A stretch of 64,000 nucleotides of DNA, taken from NCBI GenBank assembly GCA_030323885.1, contig CM059191.1, positions 1,302,001 to 1,366,000 on the forward strand, written 5' to 3'. Below, piece by piece: positions 11,043 to 23,960 of this stretch (within the stretch, counting starts at the first letter, position 1; each line of letters opens with the position of its first letter). The notes below the pieces were generated by a model, which was given only the letters and a program-made list of their open reading frames with translations, was not told where the DNA came from and made no database searches. The stretch is from Branchipolynoe longqiensis (lineage: Eukaryota; Annelida; Polychaeta; Phyllodocida; Polynoidae). A program made the position numbers and the translations under genes.

Positions 11043-11450
11043 CTGAGCAGTTTAACTAACAAATGTATTTGAGCAGTTTAACTAACACATGTATCTGAAC
11101 AGTTTAACTAACACATGTATCTGAGCAGTTTAGCAACCAAATGTATCTGAACAGTTTAACTAACGAATGTATCTGAACAGTTTAACTAGCACATGTATCT
11201 GAGCAGTTTAACTAACAAATGTATTTGAGCAGTTTGACTAACAAATGTATCTGAGCAGTTTAGCGACCAAATGTATCTGAACAGTTTAGCTAACGAATGT
11301 ATCTGAATGGTTTAACTAACACATATATCTGAGAAGTTTAACTAACACATGTATCTGAGAAGTTTAACTAACGAATGTATTTGAACAGTTTAACTAACAA
11401 ATGTATCTGAACAGTTTAATTAACAAATGTTCCTGAGTAGTTTAATAAAG
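11043..11450. repeat. 26-bp minisatellite beside exon d
   Basis: About fifteen units close to GAGCAGTTTAACTAACACATGTATCT, with CACATG/CAAATG and GAGC/GAAC variants. The array stops about 20 bases before the acceptor of the exon at 11474, so it forms the 3' end of that intron and may influence the branch-point region. Confidence 0.9.
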
Positions 11451-11473
11451 CCGGACGCTCTTGTTGCCACCAG

Positions 11474-11571
11474 ATGAAGGTGGCGAGAAGGCCAAGAAGG
11501 AGAAGGAGAAGCTGAAGCCGCCCACCCGCCTGCCCGGTCTGCGGGACGCCGCCAAGAAGCAGGCCAAAATC
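11474..11571 (+). CDS. CFAP46: CFAP46-like gene, exon d
   Basis: A 98-base exon with acceptor CTTGTTGCCACCAG and donor GTGAGT. With the base carried over from the previous exon it reads DEGGEKAKKEKEKLKPPTR then LPGLRDAAKKQAKI, a lysine-rich charged linker. It ends in phase 0. A basic low-complexity linker following the SISRD block fits the CFAP46 layout. There is no stop and the codon use is GC-rich, unlike the flanking intron. Confidence 0.65.
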
Positions 11572-11619
11572 GTGAGTGTTTGCGGCACAGTTGTGCAGGA
11601 CCATATTCTTGTAGGAAAA

Positions 11620-12075
11620 GATCGTATGGTTGAACCCCGGCCGAGTTAAAGGAAAGGCTTTCAAAATTGGGACTTGTCTCTGCTGTCGTGGGAAGCCTGG
11701 GTAGCGGGTTTCGAACCTACACTTCTGCCATTCCGGGGTTAGCGTCTGATCCATTAGTATATCTAGGTTGCGTGATGCAATCAATCTACCCACGCCCACC
11801 TGTGTGTGTATGTGGCATTTCACGTGGGGAGGGCCGTGCACTGCATGGCATTATCAAGCGCGGCGTTCGGCATTAGTTGGTTAAGCAGGGGAAATTTCAA
11901 TCGCAGACAATTGGTCTTTCTCATTCCCCTGCTTCTTGCCCTATCCTAGTAATGTTGGGCACCAGGATAGGTAGTGTCAATATTTAAGTCCTTGGTTTGA
12001 CTCAACCAAGGTTTGAATCCGACGCTCTACCAAAGTGAAAGACGGATGCTCAACTTATTCGGCCACCCCGTCTGG
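11620..12075 (-). mobile_element. Nested SINE fragments (SINE-A and SINE-D)
   Basis: A B-box-like GGTTGAACCCCGGCCGAG near 11628 is a plus SINE-A head remnant. 11690-11872 is a copy of a fourth tRNA-derived family, SINE-D (landmark GGGTTTCGAACCTACACTTC), shared with 27655-27840. 11938-12075 is a minus SINE-A head and body with CTTGGTTTGACTCAACCAAGG and CGGCCACCCCGTCTGG. Confidence 0.7.
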
Positions 12076-12236
12076 TTTTTATCACAGAAATTCAAAACTC
12101 AATCTAGAAACCATAGGATTACGCGACTTTAACACTGCCTTACTTCGATGATTGTGCCAGAACCAAATGTTGTCTATGTGGTATCGCAGCACTATATGGA
12201 AGTAACTAGGTGCTTATTATACAACTTGGGTTTCAG

Positions 12237-12297
12237 ATCCCGTTGGACAGGACTGTTCCACAGAGCTGTCTGCCTGTCGACACCCATGGCTTCAGAT
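12237..12297 (+). CDS. CFAP46: CFAP46-like gene, exon e (donor uncertain)
   Basis: It starts in phase 0 after acceptor ACTTGGGTTTCAG and encodes IPLDRTVPQSCLPVDTHGF then R. A P-x-C-x-x-VD block directly after the basic linker again fits CFAP46. The only GT nearby gives donor GTATCC at 12298, which is weak, so the 3' edge is uncertain. If correct, the exon ends in phase 1, which does not match the exon at 28039 (it needs phase 2), so at least one intervening exon was missed or lies in the gap. Confidence 0.55.
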
Positions 12298-12376
12298 GTA
12301 TCCTTCACTCACACTTGATAACACTTTCACAATTTCTCACATAAATACAATTCTTTACCATAAAAAAAAAAATAGT

Positions 12377-12712
12377 AAAGCTTGTTTTATTTAACAACAC
12401 CTCTAGATCACATTGATTTTTATCATTGGCTATTGGACGTCAAACATATGGTCATTCTGGCATTTCTTTGGAAGGGACCTGCTGCCGCTGCATAGGCTAC
12501 TCTTTCCGATAAGCAACAAAGGGTCTTTTATATATACTTTCCCACAGACGGAACATCACATTCCGCAGCCTTTGATGAACCAGTTGTGGACCACTGGTTA
12601 GAATGGAAATTAGCCCAAACTGCAAATGTGTCCACTGAGCAGGATCGATCGGATGATCCACATCTTCACAGATGGACACTCTATCGCCTGAGTTACGTCC
12701 TGCTCCCTTACC
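12377..12712 (-). mobile_element. SINE-C, nearly full length, minus strand
   Basis: Same family as 7051-7310. On the minus strand it starts with a tRNA-like head (GGGAGCAGGACGTAACTCAG), includes CCAACTGGTTCATCAAAGG-type sequence and ends GTTAAATAAAACAAGC. It supports a molluscan origin. Confidence 0.75.
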
Positions 12713-12969
12713 GTAACAAAGTAAACTGACTTCTCCTAGAAGTTTGAACTAGTTAGAAACCTGCTTGATTGACTCTAGATCAATGCAAAATTTGACATTT
12801 TCACATTTGTTTATAAATGTATTTCACGACACTGTTTTATTTTGTGGTTTGTTTTTGGTTAATTGAGTATCAATCAGGATACTATACTGACTTGGATATC
12901 ATATGTTGGTTATCCATACTCAAAGCTCACAACCAAAAGGGAAGACATGAACACCAGAGCTTTAATTCT
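12713..12969. other. AT-rich intron DNA before the satellite
   Basis: No exon or known repeat is recognised. The sequence merges into the satellite at GGAGGTCAGGCGCTGG. Confidence 0.4.
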
Positions 12970-15900
12970 CTTGGAGGTCAGGCGCTGGCCATACATAGTC
13001 TAACACTGAGGCATACATAGTCAGGCGCTGGCCATACATAGTCTAACACTGAGGCATACATAGTCAGGCGCTGGCCATACATAGTCTAACACTGAGGCAT
13101 ACATAGTCAGGCGCTGGCCATACATAGTCTAACACTGAGGCATACATAGTCAGGCGCTGGCCATATATAGTCTAACACTGAGGCATACATAGTCAGGCAC
13201 TGGCCATATATAGTCTAACACTGAGGCATACATAGTCAGGCGCTGGCCATACATAGTCTAACACTGAGGCATACATAGTCAGGCACTGGCCATACATAGT
13301 CAACACTGGGCATACATAGTCAGGCGATGGCCATATATAGTCTAACACTGAGGCATACATAGTCAGGCACTGGCCATATATAGTCTAACACTGAGGCATA
13401 CATAGTCAGGCGCTGGCCATACATAGTCTAACACTGAGGCATACATAGTCAGGCGCTGGCCATACATAGTCTAACACTGAGGCATACATAGTCAGGCACT
13501 GGCCATACATAGTCTAACACTGAGGCATACATAGTCAGGCACTGGCCATATATAGTCTAACACTGAGGCATACATAAGTCAGGCGCTGGCATACATAGTC
13601 TAACACTGAGGCATACATTCCAGGCGCTGCCATATATAGTCTAACACTGAGGCATACATAGTCAGGCACTGGCCATACATAGTCTAACACTGAGGCATAC
13701 ATAGTCAGGCGCTGGCCATACATAGTCTAACACTGAGGCATACATAGTCAGGCGCTGGCCATACATAGTCTAACACTGAGGCATACATAGTCAGGCGCTG
13801 GCCATACATAGTCTAACACTGAGGCATACATAGTCAGGCACTGGCCATATATAGTCTAACACTGAGGCATACATAGTCAGGCGCTGGCCATACATAGTCT
13901 AACACTGAGGCATACATAGTCAGGCGCTGGCCATATATAGTCTAACACTGAGGCATACATAGTCAGGCGCTGGCCATATATAGTCTAACACTGAGGCATA
14001 CATAGTCAGGCGCTGGCCATATATAGTCTAACACTGAGGCATACATAGTCAGGCGCTGGCCATACATAGTCTAACACTGAGGCATACATAGTCAGGCGCT
14101 GGCCATACATAGTCTGACACTGGTCATACATAGTCACGCACTGATCATACATAGTCAGGCACTAGTCATACATAGTCAGTCACTGGTCATACATAGTCTG
14201 ACACTGGTCATACATAGTCTGCCACTGAAGCATACATAGTCAGGCGCTGGCCATATATAGTCTAACACTGAGGCATACATAGTCAGGCGCTGGCCATATA
14301 TAGTCTAACACTGCAACAAGCGCATACATAGTCAGGCGCTGGCCATACATAGTCTAACACTGAGGCATACATAGTCACACACTGGTCATACATAGTCTGA
14401 CACTGGTCATACATAGTCAGGCACTGGTCATACATAGTCAGGCACTAGTCATACATAGTCAGTCACTGGTCATACATAGTCTGACACTGGTCATACATAG
14501 TCTGCCACTGAAGCATACATAGTCAGGCGCTGGCCATATATAGTCTAACACTGAGGCATACATAGTCAGGCGCTGGCCATATATAGTCTAACACTGAGGC
14601 ATACATAGTCAGGCGCTGGCCATACATAGTCTAACACTGAGGCATACATAGTCACACACGCTGTCATACATAGTCTGACACTGGTCATACAAGTCAGGCA
14701 CTGGTCATCATAGTCAGGCACTAGTCATACATAGTCAGTCACTGGTCATACATAGTCTGACACTGGTCATACATAGTCTGCCACTGAAGCATACATAGTC
14801 AGGCGCTGGCCATATATAGTCTAACACTGAGGCATACATAGTCAGGCGCTGGCCATATACAGTCTGACACTGGTCATACATAGTCTGCCACTGAAGCATA
14901 CATAGTCAGGCACTGTTCATACATAGTCTAACACTGAGGCATACATAGTCAGGCACTGGTCATACATAGTCTGACACTGGTCATACATAGTCAGGCACTG
15001 GTCATACATAGTCTGACACTGGTCATACATAGTCAGGCACTGGTCATACATAGTCTGACACTGGTCATACATAGTCTGCCACTGAAGCATACATAGACAG
15101 GCACTGTTCATACATAGTCTAACACTGAGGCATACATAGTCAGGCACTGGTCATACATAGTCAGGCACTGGTCATACATAGTCTAACACTGAAGCATACA
15201 TAGTCAGGCACTGGTCACACACAGTCTAATACTGAGGCATACTTAGTCAGTCACTGGTCATACATAGTCAGGCACTGGTCACACATAGTCAGGCACTGGT
15301 CATACATAGTCTAACACTGAGGCATACTTAGTCAGTCACTGGTCATACACAGTCTGACACTGAGGCATACTTAGTCAGGCACTGGTCATACATAGTCTGA
15401 CACTGGTCATACATAGTCTGCCACTGAAGCATACATAGTCAGGCGCTGGCCATATATAGTCTAACACTGAGGCATACATAGTCAGGCGCTGGCCATATAC
15501 AGTCTGACACTGGTCATACATAGTCTGCCACTGAAGCATACATAGTCAGGCACTGTTCATACATAGTCTAACACTGAGGCATACATAGTCAGGCACTGGT
15601 CATACATAGTCTGACACTGGTCATACATAGTCAGGCACTGGTCATACATAGTCTGACACTGGTCATACATAGTCTGCCACTGAAGCATACATAGACAGGC
15701 ACTGTTCATACATAGTCTAACACTGAGGCATACATAGTCAGGCACTGTTCATACATAGTCTGACACTGGTCATACATAGTCAGTCACTGGTCATACATAG
15801 TCTAACACTGAGACATACATAGTCAGGCACTGGTCATACATAGTCTAACACTGAGGCATACTTAGTCAGTCACTGGTCATACACAGTCTGACACTGAGGC

Positions 15901-18900
15901 ATACTTAGTCAGGCACTGGTCATGCATAGTCTGACACTGGTCATTCATAGTCTGACACTGGTCACACATAGTCTAACACTGAGGCATACTTAGTCAGGCA
16001 CTGGTCATACATAGTCAGGCACTGGTCATACATAGTCAGGCAATGGTCATACATAGTCTAACACTGAGGCATACTTAGTCAGTCACTGGTTATACGCAGT
16101 CTGACACTGAGGCATACTTAGTCAGGCACTGGTCATACATAGTCAGGCACTGGTCATACATAGTCTAACACTGAGGCATACATTGTCAGGCACTGGTCAT
16201 ACATAGTCAGGCACTGGTCATACATAGCCTAACACTGAGGCATACATAGTCAGGCACTGGTCATACATAGTCAGGCACTGGTCACACATAGTCAGGCACT
16301 GGTCATACATAGTCTAACACTGAGGCATACTTAGTCAGTCACTGGTCATACACAGTCTGACACTGAGGCATACTTAGTCAGGCACTGGTCGTACATAGTC
16401 TAACACTGAGGCATACATAGTCAGGCACTGGTCACGCATAGTCTAACACTGAGGCATACATAGTCTAACACTGAGGCATACATAGTCAGGCACTGGTCAT
16501 ACATAGTCTAACACTGAGGCATACATAGTCAGGCACTGGTCATACATAGTCAGGCACTGAGGCATACATAGTCAGGCACTGGTCATACATAGTCAGGCAC
16601 TGAGGCATACTTAGTCAGGCACTGGTCACACATAGTCTAACACTGAGGCATACATAGTCAGGCACTGGTAATACATAGTCTAACACTGAGGCATACATAG
16701 TCAGGCACTGGTCACACATAGTCTGACACTGAGGCATACATAGTCAGGCACTGGTCATACATAGTCTGACACTGAGGCATACATAGTCAGGCACTGGTCA
16801 TACATAGTCTAACACTGAGGCATACTTGGTCAGGCACTGGTCACACATAGTCTAACACGGAGGCATACATAGTCAGGCACTGGTCATACATAGTCTAACA
16901 CTGAGGCATACATAGTCAGGCACTGGTCACACATAGTCTAACACTGAGGCATACTTAGTCAGGCACTGGTCACACATAGTCTAACACTGAGGCATACATA
17001 GTCAGGCACTGGTCATACATAGTCAGGCACTGGTCATACATAGTCTAACACTGAGGCATACATAGTCAGGCACTGGTCACACATAGTCTGACACTGAGGC
17101 ATACTTAGTCAGGCACTGGTCATACATAGTCAGGCACTGGTCATACATAGTCTAACACTGAGGCATACATAGTCAGGCACTGGTCATACATAGTCTAACA
17201 CTGAGGCATACTTTGTCAGGCACTGGTCACACATAGTCTAACACGGAGGCATACATAGTCAGGCACTGGTCATACATAGTCTAACACTGAGGCATACATA
17301 GTCAGGCACTGGTCACACATAGTCTAACACTGAGGCATACTTAGTCAGGCACTGGTCACACATAGTCTAACACTGAGGCATACATAGTCAGGCACTGGTC
17401 ACACATAGTCTAACACTGAGGCATACATAGTCAGGCACTGGTCACACATAGTCTGACACTGAGGCATACTTAGTCAGGCACTAGTCATACATAGTCTGAC
17501 ACTGAGGCATACATAGTCAGGCACTGGTCATAAATAGTCTGACACTGAGGCATACATAGTCAGGCACTGGTCATACATAGTCTGACACTGAGGCATACAT
17601 AGTCAGGCACTGGTCATACATAGTCTGACACTGAGGCATACATAGTCAGGCACTGGTCATACATAGTCTAACACTGAGGCATACTTAGTCAGGCACTGGT
17701 CACACATAGTCTAACACTGAGGCATACATAGTCAGGCACTGGTCATACATAGTCTAACACTGAGGCATACATAGTCAGGCACTGGTCACACATAGTCTAA
17801 CACTGAGGCATACATAGTCAGGCACTGGTCACACACAGTCTAACACTGAGGCATACATAGTCAGGCACTGGTCATACATAGTCAGGCACTGGTCATACAT
17901 AGTCTAACACTGAGGCATACATAGTCAGGCACTGGTCACACACAGTCTAACACTGAGGCATACATAGTCAGGCACTGGTCATACATAGTCTAACACTGAG
18001 GCATACATAGTCAGGCATTGGTCACACATAGTCTGACACTGAGGCATACTTAGTCAGGCACTGGTTATACATAGTCTGACACTGAGGCATACATAGTCAG
18101 GCACTGGTCATACATAGTCTAACACTGAGGCATACTTAGTCCGGCACTGGTCATACATAGTCAGGCACTGTTCATACATAGTCTGACACTGGTCATACAT
18201 AGTCAGGCACTGGTCACACACAGTCTAACACTGAGGCATACTTAGTCCGGCACTGGTCATACATAGTCAGGCACTGAGGCATACTTAGTCAGGCACTGAT
18301 CACACATAGTCTAACACGGAGGCATACATAGTCAGGCACTGGTCATACATAGTCTAACACTGAGGCATACATAGTCAGGCACTGGTCACACATAGTCTAA
18401 CACTGAGGCATACATAGTCAGGCACTGGTCACACACAGTCTAACACTGAGGCATACATAGTCAGGCACTAGTCATACATAGTCTGACACTGAGGCATACT
18501 TAGTCAGGCACTAGTCATACATAGTCTGACACTGAGGCATACATAGTCAGGCACTGGTCATAAATAGTCTGACACTGAGGCATACATAGTCGCACATACA
18601 TAGTCAGGCACTGAGGCATACTTAGTCAGGCACTGGTCACACATAGTCTAACACTGAGGCATACATAGTCAGGCACTGGTAATACATAGTCTAACACTGA
18701 GGCATACATAGTCAGGCACTGGTCACACATAGTCTGACACTGAGGCATACATAGTCAGGCACTGGTCACACACAGTCTAACACTGAGGCATACATAGTCA
18801 GGCACTGGACATACATAGTCAGGCACTGGTCATACATAGTCTAACACTGAGGCATACATAGTCAGGCACTGGTCACAAACAGTCTAACACTGAGGCATAC

Positions 18901-19741
18901 ATAGTCAGGCACTGGTCATACATAGTCTAACACTGAGGCATACCAACAACACACACTAGTCAGGCACTGCAACAGTCTACACTGAGGCATACATAGTCAG
19001 GCACTGGTCATACATAGTCTAACACTGAGGCATACATAGTCAGGCATTGGTCACACATAGTCTGACACTGAGGCATACTTAGTCAGGCACTGGTCATACA
19101 TAGTCTTACACTGAGGCATACATAGTCAGGCACTGGTCATACAGAGTCTAACACTGAGGCATACTTAGTCCGGCACTGGTCATACATAGTCAGGCACTGA
19201 GGCATACTTAGTCAGGCACTGATCACACATAGTCTAACACGGAGGTATACATAGTCAGGCACTGGTCATACATAGTCTAACACTGAGGCATACATAGTCA
19301 GGCACTGGTCACACATAGTCTAACACTGAGGCATACATAGTCAGGCACTGGTCACACACAGTCTAACACTGAGGCATACATAGTCAGGCACTAGTCATAC
19401 ATAGTCTGACACTGAGGCATACTTAGTCAGGCACTAGTCATACATAGTCTGACACTGAGGCATACATAGTCAGGCACTGGTCATAAATAGTCTGACACTG
19501 AGGCATACATAGTCAGGCACTGGTCATACATAGTCAGGCACTGAGGCATACTTAGTCAGGCACTGGTCACACATAGTCTAACACTGAGGCATACATAGTC
19601 AGGCACTGGTAATACATAGTCTAACACTGAGGCATACATAGTCAGGCACTGGTCACACATAGTCTGACACTGAGGCATACATAGTCAGGCACTGGTCACA
19701 CACAGTCTAACACTGAGGCATACATAGTCAGGCACTGGTCA
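12970..19741. repeat. 21/22-bp satellite, 43-bp dimer, at least 6.8 kb
   Basis: Tandem units alternate between CATACATAGTCAGGCGCTGGC (21 bases) and CATACATAGTCTAACACTGA plus GG (22 bases), giving a 43-base dimer. From about 14100 onward the first unit changes to the GCACTGGT form, and CACACATAGTC and CATACTTAGTC variants become common. The array runs into the assembly gap, so its true length is unknown. Internal blocks of several hundred bases repeat almost exactly (for example 18400-18560 and 19310-19500). Confidence 0.95.
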
Positions 19742-20241
19742 NNNNNNNNNNNNNNNNNNNNNNNNNNNNNNNNNNNNNNNNNNNNNNNNNNNNNNNNNNN
19801 NNNNNNNNNNNNNNNNNNNNNNNNNNNNNNNNNNNNNNNNNNNNNNNNNNNNNNNNNNNNNNNNNNNNNNNNNNNNNNNNNNNNNNNNNNNNNNNNNNNN
19901 NNNNNNNNNNNNNNNNNNNNNNNNNNNNNNNNNNNNNNNNNNNNNNNNNNNNNNNNNNNNNNNNNNNNNNNNNNNNNNNNNNNNNNNNNNNNNNNNNNNN
20001 NNNNNNNNNNNNNNNNNNNNNNNNNNNNNNNNNNNNNNNNNNNNNNNNNNNNNNNNNNNNNNNNNNNNNNNNNNNNNNNNNNNNNNNNNNNNNNNNNNNN
20101 NNNNNNNNNNNNNNNNNNNNNNNNNNNNNNNNNNNNNNNNNNNNNNNNNNNNNNNNNNNNNNNNNNNNNNNNNNNNNNNNNNNNNNNNNNNNNNNNNNNN
20201 NNNNNNNNNNNNNNNNNNNNNNNNNNNNNNNNNNNNNNNNN
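19742..20241. other. Assembly gap (500 N)
   Basis: Exactly 500 unknown bases at the right end of the satellite. The round number suggests a placeholder rather than a measured size. Confidence 0.98.
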
Positions 20242-20752
20242 TTTTATGAAAAGTTTGTGATACTCATAGTTTGGAGCCCTGGTGTGTGCTGGTGAGTGAC
20301 AGCTGGTGAGTGATAATAGGGGAATCTATCAGTTCACTCAACTCAACAGTGGTTTTGAGTCATTTAGACATTATAAATCACAAACACACACACATCAACA
20401 GTAAAGCAAAGTATATGGGTGATATTGTGCTATGGTACTTAGCTGTGGGTACTGGTACGTTCTTTTTTTTATATCAGATTATACAAATCCTGGCAATCCG
20501 TATCCTTGTTTTCACCGTTTTCGGCGTTTCCCGTGGTATCTAAGGGTCGACACGTTCCTGTAAGGTTGTTTTGCTTGATTTCCTCCTTTTTTGTGGTGTT
20601 ACCCCATCTGATATGTATCCTAAGGTATCCTGGTATGTTTATGAGTATCCTGGTATGTTTGTGGGTTTTTTTATGCACGTTTTAGTATATTGAACTCGCG
20701 ATTTCAGCACAGCATACATATATGTACATATATATATATATATATGCTGTAC

Positions 20753-20786
<34 letters not shown>

Positions 20787-20976
20787 GTATATAGGTGCAG
20801 CATACATATATGGACATAAATGTGTATATATGTGCACGTAGCTCACATAAGCCTGGCCCCATTTAATCCAGAAGTCTCCGTACACATCTAAATATATTCA
20901 TGGCACAGATTTATGCCATTCACTTTATCCCTCTTAAATCAAAACCGTCTATCCAACAATTTCTCTAATTCAACAA
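20242..20976. other. AT-rich DNA with (TA)n hairpin-forming tracts
   Basis: No gene is recognised. 20707-20810 is made of alternating TA and TACA runs around GCAGCATACATATATG, able to fold as inverted repeats. Confidence 0.6.
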
Positions 20977-21129
20977 GGCCCATAATTTCGAATTGTGGTT
21001 GATCCGGCAGAGGAAGGCTGAGACGCTCACATCACCCACCAAGCGGCACATCCGTACTTCCCTCAACCTCCTCCTACATCTCCTGACCTGCATTCGGGTT
21101 CGATTTCAAAGCGCATTGTTTTATACACC
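20977..21129 (+). repeat. Ngaro-1 repeat A1
   Basis: Matches A2 at 24076-24223 over about 150 bases. Shared blocks are ATCCGGCAGAGGAAG, CATTCGGGTT and GATTTCAAAGCG. It marks the 5' terminus. Confidence 0.85.
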
Positions 21130-21576
21130 GGCACCGTCTCAGTAAGGAAATGGTGGCGCAGAGCAAGGTGCACACAGAAGCCACCGCCGCCCTGGCGGCC
21201 ACTACCATCAACATACGCCACCGCGAAGCCACCTGGTCACCGCCATCCGCGCCCTGCATGTCACCGACACGGCGCCGGCCCATACCAGCAGACCGCCACC
21301 TCCCCCACCGCGCCAACCTCTCCTATGGTGATATCATGTAGAGGTCGCACCAGCTCACAAGCAAGCTGCGATGTCCGACACGCGATCCGGGTGAGCCCAT
21401 GGTCCTCACTGTCCCCCTCACCCCAACACCGAAGTGAGCGCCAATCATGGACACACCTAGGAACCCACGAGGGCCGCGGCCGCTCCCCAGACTATGGCGC
21501 TACAGGAAGCCGACAACACCAGACCAGAGACAACGCGTAAGGCAGGGGCGCCTGCTCTACGGCCGAGGAGGCGGCG

Positions 21577-21918
21577 ATGCTGATCGTCACGGCGGTGGAC
21601 AGGAAGGCAAACACAAGAAAGAAAGGTATTCCAACTAAATATGTATTTCCTGACGATCTGGTCAAACGGGGGGATGAAGGCAAATCAATTAAAAAAGGGG
21701 AGGCGACCCCAGAAGAATACACGCTGGGCCTAAAGCGCCTCCAGTACCAGCACACTTTCCCGCCAACCGCTCTGGAAGCGCTCTCCCGATACCAAGAGAT
21801 GATAACTGTACCCTGTCCTGGACAGTCATTAGACGACTCCGAGGAGATCTTCACCAGGATTGCGGACGGATGCCTCCCGGATGGCTGGAAGGATACGGCT
21901 GCCGTAAATGCCATATGA
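21577..21918 (+). pseudogene. Ngaro-1 gag remnant
   Basis: About 113 residues matching the middle of the gag proteins of the elements at 53211-54440 and 59012-60052. Shared blocks are GIPTKYVFPDDLVKRG, GEATPEEYTLGLKRL and a TRIADGCLPDGWKDTAAVN motif; the others have GIPSNYIFPSDLVRRG and AIADGTLPHGWHDPVAIN. The N-terminal coiled-coil part and C-terminal CxxC zinc knuckle are not recognisable in frame. The reading stops at 21918, just where RT should follow. Confidence 0.75.
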
Positions 21919-22439
21919 ATCGAGATCATCACCATGGCCTGACACACATGCGCCGCCTCCGCGACCTCGGTCGACCACCAGCACGGCAAGCAACAGCAGC
22001 AAAAAGTGGGTTCCGACCCCCGGAACCACTACGATAAGGCAGCCATGGGGGCACCCTGCCCACCCTAGAACAAAGACCCCGGGTCGTGTGACAAGGCAGT
22101 GAAGGGAGAGTCCCACGGTTCGGGCCCACAAAAGCTCGCCCATATGTGTGGCTACCATGCGAATCTCAGGAGGATCATCACAAACCACACGGAGGCCAGC
22201 TGCTACTCGAAGAAAACCAAGGACAGGCCCGGTAAGAAGTCCCAGTTGGATTTTTAGTGCCCCGGCGAGCCTATAAAACCACCCTTCCCAGCCGCGCCAG
22301 TAGAGACAAATCCCCCGAAGGCGGCGAGCCCCATAGATCCCTGCATGCTGTGTGACGTGACTGCAGCCGCCCAGCATGGCAGCCGCGGCGACTTCAACAC
22401 AGGTGAGTCGGTTGACCAGGTCATCTACCACATGCTACA

Positions 22440-22908
22440 GGACTCTATGGTGGCCACCCCTGACTGCGCCCCTTCCCCTGTCAAATATAAGGGCACCCTC
22501 GACAGATTTTGGCCCTTCTCGGAGGCCTACGACGAGGAGATGGTCGCTGCATACCCGACTATACACGAGCTCGAGGCTGTGAACCTCATCCTCGCGGTGC
22601 AGCTCCTCAGGCCTGAGGGCCCATGCGGGTACGAGGTCACCATCAACACTGACAACGTGGCATAGGCCTTGGCGCTCGAGTCAGACAGTGCCACAGACCC
22701 GTCCCTGGGCGCTTGCGCCCGTGAGATCTGGCTGATCGCGGCGCTCGGCTCATTCACAATTACAGTCCAGCACAAGCATGGGATCGAGCTGGTCCTCGCA
22801 GATGCCCTTAGCCCCGCACATTACTCTCGGCTGACCCTTGATATTGTTCGAGAGCAGTGCCACATAAGGGGGATCACATGTATAAGGGCCCCCCAAATGT
22901 TCACCTAA
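22440..22908 (+). pseudogene. Ngaro-1 RNase H remnant
   Basis: The reading YPTIHELEAVNLILAVQLL, then VTINTDN and GACAREIWLIAALGSFTI, matches the E and D catalytic blocks and downstream helix of Ngaro/DIRS RNase H, and aligns with the element at 50529-52136. An in-frame TAG after INTDNVA (22663-22665) breaks it. No RT palm motif is found upstream, so the element lost its RT. Confidence 0.75.
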
Positions 22909-23960
22909 GACCTTTGACTTTCTCTTCAAGAGATTACGATCGGCGGGCGCACAAGCACCTCCTGACCCTCCACCATGCTGCCCTCGCCCCAGGGACCTGG
23001 CGCAACCGCGATCGCCACGCAAGGAGGTACCTAGACTTCATGCTGGAACGAGGCATCGACCATCTGGCGCCCGCCCAGTATGACATTGGCCACTTCATCG
23101 CCCACCGCCACCACAAACTCCCTTCTCCTGCGTCGGTCGCGAATGCCCTCTTTGTCCCCTACTCCTGGGTCCTGGAGGTGGGCGGGGACCTCACCCCCTT
23201 CAACGCCCCATTCGCGTAGAAGGTGAGGAAGGGCGGTGAGAAACTCTTCGCCATCCCAGTTAGGAGGGTGCCTGCCATCACCCCGGAGATGATCCCCCAG
23301 ATCTTCGTCTACCTGCACTCCCTGGGGTACCTCGGGGTCGCCTCATGGGCAGCCATCGTCATTGCATACTTCACCCTCATAGGCAGTCTAACCTGCTGTC
23401 GCCCTCTCATGCCCCTTGAGGAGGTCTGCATACGCTCTGCTGGGATGATGTCCAGCGCACCCCCGACGGCCTTCGTATCCGGATCTCCTCCTCCAAGACC
23501 ACCTGCAGCCTAGCACAGGGGGTCTCGCTCTTCGTCCCCATGCTTCCCTGGTAGCCCGTGTGCCCCATGCACGTGTGGGGGTGGGCAATCGCCCTTGTGA
23601 CTGCCCCAGCCGACGCCCCGGCATTCCTCGCCCATGCCGGCACGCCATTAACCGCCCATGATATCACCCCCCTGCTCCGAGCTGCCATCAAGGCCGTCAG
23701 CATCCCGGAGGCTGCCAGTTAACCCTCCACGGCCTCCACAGGGGCGCCACCCAGTCATGCTCCTCCATGGGGGTCGACCTATCGGGCATAATACCCCAGG
23801 GGACCTGGGAGTCTGACAAAGTATACATCCACATCCCCAAGGTCATGCAAGCGGATGCCCCGAGAGCCTTGGCTTTGTGTTTTGGGTGGCCTACTGGGCT
23901 CCCCTCCTTGGCCTCCCAGGTCCTCCCTGTCCCATCAGCTGACATTGATCAGATGGACTG
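22893..23960 (+). pseudogene. Ngaro-1 tyrosine recombinase remnant
   Basis: The N-terminal core-binding part is readable (ALAPGTWRNRDRHARRYLDF, then FMLERGIDHLAPAQYDIGHF), stops at 23217, and continues through several frameshifts to GVDLSGIIPQGTWESDKVYI at 23767-23826. In the related copy at 49557 the catalytic box reads HSLRRG and the tyrosine box VHTYLP. Here the first has become HGLHRG and the tyrosine position a histidine. The enzyme is therefore dead. Confidence 0.75.

Noticed and set aside
12970..19741. CRISPR-like regular repeats
   Set aside because: There are no unique spacers; units are contiguous 21/22-base satellite monomers in eukaryotic DNA.
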